Source: Tissierellia bacterium (GTDB taxonomy: Bacteria; Bacillota; Clostridia; Tissierellales; Tissierellaceae). From it: a DNA stretch of 34,937 nucleotides. The stretch's first letter is position 1. Each line of letters starts with the position of its first letter. Below, one piece after another: positions 14,898-23,053 of this stretch. Location: positions 1 through 34,937 of the forward strand of contig JAAYNS010000182.1 in NCBI GenBank assembly GCA_012520755.1, in the 5' to 3' direction. Below the pieces are notes generated by a model. The model did not search any database and was not told where the DNA came from. It worked only from the letters and a program-made list of their open reading frames with translations. The translations under genes were made by a program, and so were the position numbers.

Positions 14898-16046
14898 TTA
14901 ATTACCAGTTATGAAACTTTGGAAGGTACGTTTTAGCATCAGAAAAATTTTGGCGTTTTCAACATCATTTTTGGCTATCAAGTTTATCTTTTCAATCTCC
15001 TTATTATCTAACAATATAGTTAAACTCCCCAATACATCTCCTTGCTTTATTGGGGACTTGATGTTTTCTTTATAATTTACTTCTTTTTTTAGATTTCCTG
15101 AATTACCTTTTGGCAACAATGCAAAAGAATCTCTTTCAAGTACTAACTCTATATTCCTTTGAGAAGCTTTTTCAATAGGGATTTTAGCTATTACATCTCC
15201 TTTTTTCCCAATAGCTATTGAATCATAATTGGCAAATCCATAATCTAATAACTTAGTTGCTTCATTAAATCTAATATTACTGGTTTCTGCGCCTAAAATA
15301 ACAGAAATCAGATATAAATCACCCCTCTTAGCTGATGCAGAAAGACAATATTTAGCTTCATTAGTCGATCCAGTTTTTATTCCAGTAGTCCCTTCATAAT
15401 CTCTTATTAGCTTATTAGTATTTACCATGACCTGGGTATCATCTTTAGCCCTACCTACTAATATATCTTCCATGTATGTTGTTAGATATTTTTGTATGTC
15501 TGAATGTTTCATCAACTCTCGGGACATCAAAGCTATATCGTATGCTGTTGTATAATGATTTTCTGTAGGTAGTCCACTAGAATTAACAAAGTGAGTATTG
15601 TTCATTCCTAAAGTTTTTGCTCGTTCATTCATCAAGTTGATAAAACCTTCATTTGTACCACTAATGGCTTCCCCTAATGCCACTGCAGCATCATTAGCAG
15701 ATCTTATAGAAACAGCTTTTATTAAATCTTCAACAGTTTGAACTTCCCCTTGTTCAAGATAAATTTGTGTTCCACCCATACTGGAAGCATATTGGCTTAT
15801 AACAACCTTATCATCCATCTTTAATTTACCACTGTCTATCGCTTCCATCGCTAGTAACAAAGTCATAATTTTAGTAACGCTGGCAGGTGGTAATTTTTCA
15901 TGTTCATTATGTGCAAAAATCACTTTTCCTGTATTATAATCCATCAATAAAGCCGACTTACAAGTAACTTCTAATTCTGCAAATGCCACCGCTGGATTAA
16001 GTAACATTATTATTAAAAAGAAAAGAGAAATGGTCTTCTTTTTCAA
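14898..16046 (-). CDS. dacF: D-alanyl-D-alanine carboxypeptidase (peptidase S11), DacF-like
   Basis: A penicillin-binding-protein-5 type carboxypeptidase acting on peptidoglycan at the cell surface. A signal peptide (residues 1-23, ending AVAFA) is followed by SxxK at 56-59 (ASVTKIM), SxN (RSANDAAVA), KTG (GIKTGSTNEA) and a C-terminal PBP5 domain with an amphipathic anchor. I take the TTG at 16046 (382 residues) as start, because GGAGG lies 8 bases upstream. A longer frame from TTG 16061 would begin inside that ribosome-binding site. It follows pdp as B. subtilis dacF follows deoB/pupG. The spoIIA operon expected after dacF in Bacillus is not here. Confidence 0.9.
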   Translation of the reverse strand: MKKKTISLFFLIIMLLNPAVAFAELEVTCKSALLMDYNTGKVIFAHNEHEKLPPASVTKIMTLLLAMEAIDSGKLKMDDKVVISQYASSMGGTQIYLEQGEVQTVEDLIKAVSIRSANDAAVALGEAISGTNEGFINLMNERAKTLGMNNTHFVNSSGLPTENHYTTAYDIALMSRELMKHSDIQKYLTTYMEDILVGRAKDDTQVMVNTNKLIRDYEGTTGIKTGSTNEAKYCLSASAKRGDLYLISVILGAETSNIRFNEATKLLDYGFANYDSIAIGKKGDVIAKIPIEKASQRNIELVLERDSFALLPKGNSGNLKKEVNYKENIKSPIKQGDVLGSLTILLDNKEIEKINLIAKNDVENAKIFLMLKRTFQSFITGN

Positions 16047-16260
16047 TGTAATAACCTCCAATACTATTTTATTAAGTCTTTAATTTTATAATAACCTAAA
16101 ATAGTATTGTTATTCTACAATTCACTTTTTTACTTAACCATAGAACTTAAAAAACTAATGGCCATCTAAAAGCACTAAAATATGCCTTTTTACAAGACAG
16201 TTAAAACTCCTAAGTCACCAAACAATATAAGCCAATTGATTAATAATAAATGTAAAGCAT

Positions 16261-17568
16261 CTATAGACTGCTAATAATCTCATATACATACTCTTCCTTT
16301 TCTGGAATGTCTTCTTTAATTAAATAAGCTTCTAAGGCTCTATCTATAGCTTCTTTATTTTCTTCTTTATTAGTATGTAAAACACACAATGTTTCACCTT
16401 TTAATACCTTGTCCCCAATTTTTTTGTTTAATGTTATACCAGCAGCATAATCAATAATTGCATCCTTTGTTCTTCTGCCAGCTCCAAGTAACATTGCAGC
16501 AATACCTATGGTTTCAGCGTCTATTTTATTCACATATCCGCTTTCTTTAGCCTTGACCTCAATACCATATTTTGCCTGAGGCAACATTGCTGGATTATCA
16601 ATAATATCAGGATTACCCCCTTGTATTAAAACCAATTCCTTGAACTTGTCCACTGCTAAAGCTGATCGTAATATATTAGATAACTCACTATAAGCAGTCG
16701 CAAAGTCCTTAATAGCTCCACCAAGGACAGCCATATATGAAGAAATAGTTAAAGCAACAATTGTTTCATCCTCTTCTCCTTCCCCTCTTAAAACCTTTAT
16801 TGCCTCCATAATTTCATTTGCATTACCAACTTCTCTACCCAATGGTTGATTCATATTTGTAATTACTGCAATAGTTTTTCTATTTAAGGAATCTCCGATA
16901 TCTACCATTGTCCTAGCTAATTCCTTAGCTTCATCTAAAGTCTTCATAAATGCGCCAGTTCCAACCTTGACATCTAATACAATAGCGTCAGAACCAGAAG
17001 CAATTTTCTTACTCATTATAGAACTTGCTATTAGTGGAATGCTATTAACAGTTGCAGTAACATCCCTTAATGAATAAATTTTCTTATCAGCTGGTACTAG
17101 ATTAGCTGATTGACCAGTTATAGCCATTTTGTATTTGTTGACATTTTCAATGAACTCATCTTCCCCAAGTTCTACACGAAATCCTTCAATAGACTCTAAT
17201 TTATCTATAGTTCCACCAGTATGTCCAAGACCTCTACCACTCATTTTAGCAACCGGAATTCCAAGACAAGCAATTAATGGTATAACTATAAGACTTATTT
17301 TATCCCCTACTCCACCTGTTGAATGTTTATCTACCTTGATGCCTTTAATTCCAGATAAATCAACTCTGTCCCCAGAATTAATAAAGGACATTGTCAAGTT
17401 TGAAGTTTCATCCTTGTCCATACCTCTGAAATATATTGCCATTAGGAATGCTGACATCTGATAATCAGGTATCGAACCTTTAATATAACCTTCTATCATA
17501 AAATCAATTTCTTCTTTATTTAATTGTAAACCATTTTTTTTCTTTTCAATAATTTCAATCGCTAACAT
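16261..17568 (-). CDS. pdp: Pyrimidine-nucleoside phosphorylase
   Basis: Cleaves uridine, deoxyuridine and thymidine with phosphate to free base and (deoxy)ribose-1-phosphate. The 435 residues are full length. The family signature is SGRGLGHTGGTIDKLES with the phosphate-binding KVDKHSTGGVGDK (residues about 80-92), and the C-terminal pyrimidine nucleoside phosphorylase domain ends near VLHTNKEENKEAI. The ATG at 17568 follows GAAGGAG. It lies 26 bases after spoIIM and is probably cotranscribed with nudF and spoIIM. Pdp and thymidine phosphorylase (deoA) are hard to separate by eye. Confidence 0.95.
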   Translation of the reverse strand: MLAIEIIEKKKNGLQLNKEEIDFMIEGYIKGSIPDYQMSAFLMAIYFRGMDKDETSNLTMSFINSGDRVDLSGIKGIKVDKHSTGGVGDKISLIVIPLIACLGIPVAKMSGRGLGHTGGTIDKLESIEGFRVELGEDEFIENVNKYKMAITGQSANLVPADKKIYSLRDVTATVNSIPLIASSIMSKKIASGSDAIVLDVKVGTGAFMKTLDEAKELARTMVDIGDSLNRKTIAVITNMNQPLGREVGNANEIMEAIKVLRGEGEEDETIVALTISSYMAVLGGAIKDFATAYSELSNILRSALAVDKFKELVLIQGGNPDIIDNPAMLPQAKYGIEVKAKESGYVNKIDAETIGIAAMLLGAGRRTKDAIIDYAAGITLNKKIGDKVLKGETLCVLHTNKEENKEAIDRALEAYLIKEDIPEKEEYVYEIISSL

Positions 17569-17594
17569 TTTTATTCTCCTTCTTAATATATCTA

Positions 17595-18212
17595 CTATGT
17601 AATCATATTTAGGAATATGGGTGCTATATATCCTTCATAAAGTATTCCTATTAATACAAAACAAGAAAAAATAATATTGAAGATGGTGTATTCAAAAACA
17701 TTCATTTTTTTTATTCTAAATACTCTTTTATTAGATGATAGTTTGTATTTATTTGCCATAGTCATTGATAAGGCTCCTAATATTATTAAACTAGGAATAA
17801 ATATGACATGCTGAGGGAAATAAGCAAATATGGAAATAAGAAATCCTTTAAATCCAAAATAGTTAATAATATACCCAACATTAAAGCCTAGAGCACCACC
17901 TTGTACAAGAATCAAAATTGGTATTAATATGCCAATATTTAATAATCCTATAATATACATGACCATTATAGTTATAGTTCTAAATAATAAACATGTCTTA
18001 AATATACTTAAGTTTAAAAGGTTATTATTAAAGCTATGAAAATAAACACTAGTGTAATTCAGAATTTTTTCTTGTATTTCTGTATCCAATAACTTAATCA
18101 TTACCGAGCCAATAACCACACCAGTAATAAATATAATCATCAAAGAAAAATAGAATACAAATCCATTTTCTATATGATTTTCTAATAGTCTTTTATACTT
18201 TGTTAAATTCAA
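17595..18212 (-). CDS. spoIIM: Stage II sporulation protein M
   Basis: A membrane protein of the SpoIIDMP machine that dissolves septal peptidoglycan and drives engulfment of the forespore. The 205 residues have about five transmembrane segments. The SpoIIM-family core includes ILVQGGALGFNVGYIINYFGFKGFLISIFAYFPQHVIFIPSLII split around residues 100-145; PQH is the recognisable motif. The start is TTG at 18212, preceded by AAAGGAGG. Its order after nudF agrees with B. subtilis. No clear sigma-E promoter was found in the 61-base gap, so it may be read from the nudF promoter. Confidence 0.92.
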   Translation of the reverse strand: MNLTKYKRLLENHIENGFVFYFSLMIIFITGVVIGSVMIKLLDTEIQEKILNYTSVYFHSFNNNLLNLSIFKTCLLFRTITIMVMYIIGLLNIGILIPILILVQGGALGFNVGYIINYFGFKGFLISIFAYFPQHVIFIPSLIILGALSMTMANKYKLSSNKRVFRIKKMNVFEYTIFNIIFSCFVLIGILYEGYIAPIFLNMIT

Positions 18213-18273
18213 AATTAATCCTCCTTTGTGTATGCTCTTATATTTTTATGCATAACAAAGGAATATTATAACT

Positions 18274-18816
18274 TTAACTTTTTTTCTGAATATAATCTTT
18301 TGCAGCATGTATTCCTATTATAGTCTTGCTGTCTACGATTTTCCCAATATGTATCATATTAATTAGTTCATCTATATTATATTTGACAACTTCACAATAT
18401 TCTCCTTCATCTAGTTTCTGTTCTCCTTCTACTAAATCAGTAGCTAAAAACAAATATACTTTTTCATTTGTGTAGCCTGGAGAAGTATAGAATTCAAATA
18501 AATACTCAAAGTTATTAGCTTCATATCCTGTTTCCTCTTTTAACTCTCTAATTGCAGTTTCTCTAGGCTCTTCATTTACTTCTAACTTACCTGCAGGTAT
18601 CTCTATAATATTTTTATCAATAGATTTCCTATATTGATTGACTAAAATTAAATCATTGTCATTAGTAATGGTTACTATACCAACACCACCTGGATGTTCA
18701 ACTATTTCTCTCTTTGAATATTTTTTTTCAGGTAATTCTACAGTATCAATCCTTAAATTTATAATTTTTCCTTCGTAAATCCGTTCGGATTTCATGGTCT
18801 TTTCTTCATTAACCAT
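18274..18816 (-). CDS. nudF: ADP-ribose pyrophosphatase (Nudix hydrolase)
   Basis: Hydrolyses ADP-ribose to AMP and ribose-5-phosphate. The 180 residues contain a complete Nudix box (GKLEVNEEPRETAIRELKEETGY matched in parts: G x5 E x7 REL x EET G) at about 77-99, preceded by NIIEIPAG. The downstream FYTSPGYTNEKVYLFLATDL is typical of ADP-ribose pyrophosphatases. The ATG at 18816 follows GGAGGG. It is first after the spo0A terminator and carries a promoter with a perfect extended -10. Confidence 0.93.
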   Translation of the reverse strand: MVNEEKTMKSERIYEGKIINLRIDTVELPEKKYSKREIVEHPGGVGIVTITNDNDLILVNQYRKSIDKNIIEIPAGKLEVNEEPRETAIRELKEETGYEANNFEYLFEFYTSPGYTNEKVYLFLATDLVEGEQKLDEGEYCEVVKYNIDELINMIHIGKIVDSKTIIGIHAAKDYIQKKS

Positions 18817-18863
18817 TTTTTACCCTCCATTCAAATAGCATTTGTCTTTCTTAATATAGATGT

Positions 18864-18872
18864 ATTATACCA
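18864..18872 (-). promoter_or_regulatory. Extended -10 promoter of nudF-spoIIM-pdp
   Basis: The minus strand reads TGGTATAAT, a perfect extended -10, 47 bases upstream of the nudF ATG and just after the spo0A terminator. The region 17 bases upstream is T-rich (TGTTTT), a weak -35. An alternating TA run fills the spacer. Confidence 0.62.
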
Positions 18873-18884
18873 TATATATATAGT

Positions 18885-18922
18885 AAAAACATTCTCTAAC
18901 AATTGATGTGAGAGAATGTTTT
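18885..18922 (-). terminator. Rho-independent terminator of spo0A
   Basis: A perfect 12-bp stem (AAAACATTCTCT / AGAGAATGTTTT, minus strand) around a 13-base loop ends in a T-run. It lies 19 bases after the spo0A stop. Confidence 0.88.
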
Positions 18923-18941
18923 CATATTATTCAAACAATTC

Positions 18942-19760
18942 TTATTGTGCCTTTACTAAGGTATCTTGTTCTAATCTTAATTTGTCTGCTATTAACGCTA
19001 TAAACTCACTGTTTGTAGGTTTCCCCCTATTATTGTTCACAGTATAACCAAAAATACTATTTATAGTATCAATTTTACCCCTGTTCCATGCAACTTCTAT
19101 TGCATGACGTATAGCCCTTTCGACCCTACTTGGTGTAGTATTAAACTTTTCAGCCACACAAGGATATAGTTCTTTAGTCACAGCTCCCAAATAATCCATA
19201 TCTTCGATTACTAATGTAATTGCTTCCCTTAAGTATAAGTACCCTTTAATATGTGCTGGAACTCCAATTTCTTGAATAATCTCAGTCACTTTACTTTCTA
19301 AACTTTTTTCACTTATTATTGGTTTTTTATTTACCAGTGTATTTATTCCTCTACTAGTTCTTTCATCCATTCCCAATACTTCATCCCTAATACCCACCGT
19401 ATCTTTTAACCTCTTAATGAATATCTTAAAATCAAAAGGTTTTACTACATAATACGAGGCACCTAGTTCTATTGCCTTTTGAGTAATTTTGTCTTGACCA
19501 ACGGCAGATAAAACTATAACCTTTGGATAGTATTCTTCAAACTCGTTTAATTTCTCTAATACACCCAAACCATCTAGATGTGGCATGATTATATCTAAAA
19601 CAAGCAAATCAGGCCTTTCTCTGTCAATAATCTCTAAAGCCTCTATACCATCCCTAGCCACACCAACTACTTGAAATTCCTCTTGAGCAGAAATAAATTG
19701 TGCAATTATCTGACAAAACTCTTTGTTGTCATCTGCTATTGCCACCCTAATTTTTTCCAT
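18942..19760 (-). CDS. spo0A: Stage 0 sporulation protein A, master sporulation regulator
   Basis: A response regulator that, once phosphorylated, commits the cell to sporulation. The 272 residues match the family. The receiver domain has acidic residues Asp10/Asp11 (IADDNKE), the phosphorylated Asp56 (LLVLDIIMP), a switch Ser (VIVLSAVGQ) and conserved Lys (YYVVKPFDF). The C-terminal DNA-binding domain carries [20 protein letters not shown] and ends [18 protein letters not shown]. The ATG at 19760 follows a G-rich ribosome-binding site. It follows spoIVB as in nearly all spore formers. A sigma-H-like promoter with an exact 0A box lies upstream, which implies autoregulation. Confidence 0.98.
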   Translation of the reverse strand: MEKIRVAIADDNKEFCQIIAQFISAQEEFQVVGVARDGIEALEIIDRERPDLLVLDIIMPHLDGLGVLEKLNEFEEYYPKVIVLSAVGQDKITQKAIELGASYYVVKPFDFKIFIKRLKDTVGIRDEVLGMDERTSRGINTLVNKKPIISEKSLESKVTEIIQEIGVPAHIKGYLYLREAITLVIEDMDYLGAVTKELYPCVAEKFNTTPSRVERAIRHAIEVAWNRGKIDTINSIFGYTVNNNRGKPTNSEFIALIADKLRLEQDTLVKAQ

Positions 19761-19802
19761 AATTATCCCCCCTGAAAACTTTATATTCTATATGTATTTT
19801 TA

Positions 19803-19831
19803 CTATTCGACATTATTACAAAAACTCCTTC
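19803..19831 (-). promoter_or_regulatory. Candidate sigma-H promoter of spo0A
   Basis: The minus strand has GAAGGAGTT, 11 bases, then GTCGAATAG. Against the sigma-H consensus (RNAGGAWWW, 11-12 bases, RNNGAATWW) each half has one mismatch. B. subtilis spo0A is also driven by sigma-H. The position is about 45 bases before the ATG. Confidence 0.65.
19806..19812 (-). promoter_or_regulatory. 0A box (Spo0A-binding site)
   Basis: The minus strand reads TGTCGAA, identical to the Spo0A~P box. It overlaps the -10 of the candidate sigma-H promoter, suggesting that Spo0A~P acts on its own gene. It was the only exact copy I found in the window. Confidence 0.68.
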
Positions 19832-19859
19832 TATTTTTTGGAATTATTTTTATTTTTTT

Positions 19860-19896
19860 AAAAATTGTGATAAACCCTAGGGTCTATCACAATTTT
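19860..19896 (-). terminator. Terminator spanning the spoIVB stop codon
   Basis: A 17-bp stem with one G-U wobble (minus-strand arms AAAATTGTGATAGACCC and GGGTTTATCACAATTTT) has a 2-base loop. The TAG stop codon of spoIVB (19877-19879) is at the tip of the hairpin, so the final codons form the 5' arm. The following T-run is short (five T). Confidence 0.72.
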
Positions 19897-21151
19897 CTAA
19901 CATCCATTCTATATACAATCCATATCCTTTAATAGGCTCATTAACAAACACATGAGTTACTGCGCCTATTAATTTACCATTCTGAATAATAGGACTACCA
20001 CTCATCCCTTGCACTATTCCACCTGTTTTTTCTAGTAGTTTTTCATCTGTTATCTCAATAGTCATACTTTTTTGACTTGATACTTCTTGATCTTCTAATT
20101 TTACTATTTCTATCTCGTATTTCCCTATTTCATTCCCTTCTAAAGTTGTGTATATATAAGCCTTCCCTAGTTCTACTTCTTCCTTAAAACCTATGGGGAT
20201 CTTTTCTTTATTTTTAATTTCACCATTATTGTCAATCAATTTACCATATATTCCAAATTCCGTATTTGTCTCTATCTCACCTAGCACTTCATCTGTCTTA
20301 TAAAAAACACCTCTAATTTCACCAGGTGTTCCTTTTTGTCCTTGTTCAACATCTGAAACTCTAGCATTCATTATTAAACCTTTTTCAACATCTAGCAGTT
20401 TTCTGGTATCAACATCTGTTATACCATGGCCTAATGCAGCAAAAGTATCTGTTTCTTCACAATAAAAGGTCATTGTACCAATCCCAGATGTCTTATCTCT
20501 TACCCAGACGCCCAATCTATATGCATTGTCTTGTATGCACTTTACAGCTTTACTCGTGGTTTTATATTCTCCTTTATTTCTTAATACTAACAGTTCTAAT
20601 TCCCTATCTTCGTTCTTATTTAATATATCAACTACTTGCTCTGAGCTAACTATTTTTTCACCATTAATCTCTAGAATGCTATCTCCTACTTTTAAGCCTG
20701 CACTTCTAGCAGGACTAACTCTATTTCCATTTGTATCTATTATATCTGTAACGGCAACAATTAAAACACCTTTTGTATTCATTCTAACGCCTATGGCATT
20801 TCCACCAGGTATAACCATGGGCCTATTTACTACATTTACATTATAACTTTTAACTGGAATTAATCCCAATAACTTCAATTCAAGATTCGTTTGACCTTCG
20901 TCAACACCATTTAATGTTAAGGATTTGTTTAAATTACTCCTTCCTTCGTTATAAATAGTTTCAACAATACCTGCTTCTATATTATTATCAAATGAAAAAG
21001 GAAACGATATGTTTAGATTTTTATTTTCTCCTTTAATAATTTTTAGATTTGAGGGATAAAATAATATTTCATTTGATTGAAGAGTAATAAATAAAACTAA
21101 TATTGAAAAAAATATAAAGAGGTATTTAGATTTAAATCTAAACTTGCCCAA
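19877..21151 (-). CDS. spoIVB: SpoIVB signalling serine peptidase (S55)
   Basis: Secreted from the forespore, SpoIVB activates the SpoIVFB protease and thereby pro-sigma-K in the mother cell. The 424 residues have one N-terminal transmembrane segment, a PDZ domain at about 120-205 (GVLIVAVTDI; ARSAGLKVGDSILEINGE) and the S55 peptidase domain with the catalytic His in AALGHGITDVD and Ser in VQGMSGSPIIQNGKLIGA. The start is TTG at 21151; its AAGGAGAG lies about 11 bases upstream, slightly far. A possible sigma-F/G promoter lies upstream. Gene order recN-spoIVB-spo0A matches Bacillus. Confidence 0.96.
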   Translation of the reverse strand: MGKFRFKSKYLFIFFSILVLFITLQSNEILFYPSNLKIIKGENKNLNISFPFSFDNNIEAGIVETIYNEGRSNLNKSLTLNGVDEGQTNLELKLLGLIPVKSYNVNVVNRPMVIPGGNAIGVRMNTKGVLIVAVTDIIDTNGNRVSPARSAGLKVGDSILEINGEKIVSSEQVVDILNKNEDRELELLVLRNKGEYKTTSKAVKCIQDNAYRLGVWVRDKTSGIGTMTFYCEETDTFAALGHGITDVDTRKLLDVEKGLIMNARVSDVEQGQKGTPGEIRGVFYKTDEVLGEIETNTEFGIYGKLIDNNGEIKNKEKIPIGFKEEVELGKAYIYTTLEGNEIGKYEIEIVKLEDQEVSSQKSMTIEITDEKLLEKTGGIVQGMSGSPIIQNGKLIGAVTHVFVNEPIKGYGLYIEWMLENCDRP

Positions 21152-21216
21152 ATAGCAACACTCTCCTTAAATGTTTTTTTGACTTCACCTCCAAAATATT
21201 TTTTAAATACAAATAT

Positions 21217-21245
21217 AATTTAGCCTTTTTAGCTTCTATTTATTC
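21217..21245 (-). promoter_or_regulatory. Candidate forespore (sigma-F/G) promoter of spoIVB
   Basis: The minus strand has GAATA, exactly 15 bases, then GGCTAAATT. This fits the sigma-F pattern (GHATR, 15 bases, GGNNANANT); it fits sigma-G less well. spoIVB of B. subtilis is transcribed in the forespore, so the assignment agrees with function. Confidence 0.5.
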
Positions 21246-21290
21246 TCATCAAATATTAAGTAAAATGTATTTTAAATCTATAATTCCAAA

Positions 21291-21337
21291 AAAATAAAAA
21301 AGCTTATATAAATGTAACTGACATTTATAAAGCTTTT
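21291..21337 (-). terminator. Rho-independent terminator of recN
   Basis: A long stem on the minus strand pairs AAAAGCTT and TATAAATGT with ACATTTATA and AAGCTTTT, with a one-base offset and a 5-base loop. It is followed by TTTT and a second T-run. It lies about 20 bases after the recN stop. Confidence 0.82.
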
Positions 21338-21357
21338 GCATATTTTACATTTAGTTT

Positions 21358-23040
21358 TTATTTAATTTTTTTAGACATCTCAATCATCTCTTTAGCATGT
21401 TGTAAGGTTGTTTCCGTTACATCAACTCCACCTAGCAATCTAGCTAGTTCCACTATTCTATCATCGTCTGTAATCTTACTAACCCTTGTCTGAGCTTTTC
21501 CATTAACAATTTCTTTGCTAATTACAAAATGACTATCAGCTAATGCAGCAATTTGTGGTAAATGTGAAATTGAAATAACTTGATGATTTTTTGAAATCTT
21601 TTTAATTTTTTCCCCTACAACCTGAGCTGTTCTTCCACTAATACCTGTATCTATTTCATCAAATATCATAGTTGGAATCTTATCATTATCAGCAATAATA
21701 TTTTTGAACCCCAACATAATCCGAGACATTTCACCGCCTGAAACAATCCTGTTTATTGGTTTTGGTGGTTCTCCAGGATTTGTTGATATTAAAAATTCAA
21801 TATTATCAATACCACTGGATGATATTTTAGTCTTATTTTCAAAATTGACTTTGAACTTTACATTATTCATAGATAAGTCAACCAGCTCTTTAGCTAGCAT
21901 TTCTTCTAGCATTAATGCAATATCTTTTCGTTTATTACTTAGACTATTTGAAGCTTTCTTTAGCTTAGCTTCATAATCTTCTATATTGTTTTGGACCCTT
22001 TCAACTTCTTTTTCATAATTAATTAACTTTTCATATTGTTCACTTAAGTCTTTCTGATAATCTAAAATTATAGCAACGGTAGAACCATACTTCTTTTTTA
22101 ACTTATTAATAAGATCTAATCTATCATTTAAGAAGAAAAGTCTTTCTTCATCTATTTCAACACTATCTCCATATTGGTTTAGTGCTCTAGATATATCTTG
22201 TAGACTATATCTTATTTCCTGAAGCTCATTTAAATATGATTTCAGCTCTCTATCATATTTAGATATATCAGTTAATATAGAAATGGACTTGTCCATCAAG
22301 TCAAGAATAGAAATGCTCCCAAAATTAGAACTGTTCAGTATCTCAATTACTTCATTGATTCCTCTAGTAATATCTACAACATTTGATAATCTATTATACT
22401 CATTTTCTATATTTTCATCGTCATCAAGGGTAAGAGAGGCTTCTTCTATTTCGTAAATTTGGAATTTTAATAAATCAATTTCTCTCTCCCTTTCATAAGA
22501 TGAAATATTTAGTTCTTCTAATTTTTTCTTTTCCGCAGCATATTCTACATATAACCTTTTTATCATGGTCAATAGTTCCTTGAACTCATCATCACCAAAA
22601 CTATCAATTATCATTTGATGGTTTGATACATTTAATAGGGACTGGTGTTCATGCTGTCCAAATATGTCTACTAATTTAGTAGTTACTTTTTTTAAATCAT
22701 TTAATGTAATTGGTCTCCCATTTAGTCTAGATACACTAGGATAATTTCTATAAATCTCCTTTGTTAAAATAAGTATATTTTCATCGAAATCAAAATTGTA
22801 TTTTTTAAAGAGGGTTTTGGTTTCATCATTAATGAAAAACAATGCTTCAATTAAAGCTTTATCTTCACCTGATTTGATTAAATCCTTGCTACTTCTGCCT
22901 CCTAATACAATCTCAAGAGCTTCAATTATGATTGATTTACCAGAACCTGTTTCACCTGTTAATAGATTTAATCCATCGGTGAACTGAACTTGTATATCAT
23001 CTATTATGGCAAAATTCTTAATGCTTAATTCTTTAAGCAT
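21358..23040 (-). CDS. recN: DNA repair protein RecN
   Basis: An SMC-like ATPase recruited early to double-strand breaks. The 560 residues are full length. The Walker A is at residues 29-36 (LTGETGSGKS), a long central coiled coil runs from about 150 to 370, the ABC signature is IVSGGEMSRIMLGFK, and the Walker B is MIFDEIDTGISGRTA, followed by the H-loop ISISHLPQIAA. The ATG at 23040 follows GGAGGTTG. It is last in the yqhY-nusB-xseAB-ispA-tlyA operon. In many Firmicutes argR/ahrC sits directly before recN; it is absent here. Confidence 0.97.
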   Translation of the reverse strand: MLKELSIKNFAIIDDIQVQFTDGLNLLTGETGSGKSIIIEALEIVLGGRSSKDLIKSGEDKALIEALFFINDETKTLFKKYNFDFDENILILTKEIYRNYPSVSRLNGRPITLNDLKKVTTKLVDIFGQHEHQSLLNVSNHQMIIDSFGDDEFKELLTMIKRLYVEYAAEKKKLEELNISSYEREREIDLLKFQIYEIEEASLTLDDDENIENEYNRLSNVVDITRGINEVIEILNSSNFGSISILDLMDKSISILTDISKYDRELKSYLNELQEIRYSLQDISRALNQYGDSVEIDEERLFFLNDRLDLINKLKKKYGSTVAIILDYQKDLSEQYEKLINYEKEVERVQNNIEDYEAKLKKASNSLSNKRKDIALMLEEMLAKELVDLSMNNVKFKVNFENKTKISSSGIDNIEFLISTNPGEPPKPINRIVSGGEMSRIMLGFKNIIADNDKIPTMIFDEIDTGISGRTAQVVGEKIKKISKNHQVISISHLPQIAALADSHFVISKEIVNGKAQTRVSKITDDDRIVELARLLGGVDVTETTLQHAKEMIEMSKKIK

Positions 23041-23053
23041 AATTCAACCTCCA

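Noticed and set aside
16190-16230. Possible terminator after pdp (AAAAGGCA ... TGCTTTT, minus strand)
   Set aside because: The stem has a bulge and no T-run follows. The rest of the gap 16047-16260 shows no clear promoter, RNA structure or ORF.
18213-18273. Sigma-E promoter for spoIIM (TAATATT and CATACACA elements)
   Set aside because: The spacing between the elements is 27 bases, and the CATACA would put the transcript start inside the ribosome-binding site.
21103-21195. Small leader ORF before spoIVB after GGAGGTG
   Set aside because: The GTG overlaps its own ribosome-binding motif and the 16-codon reading frame shows nothing recognisable.
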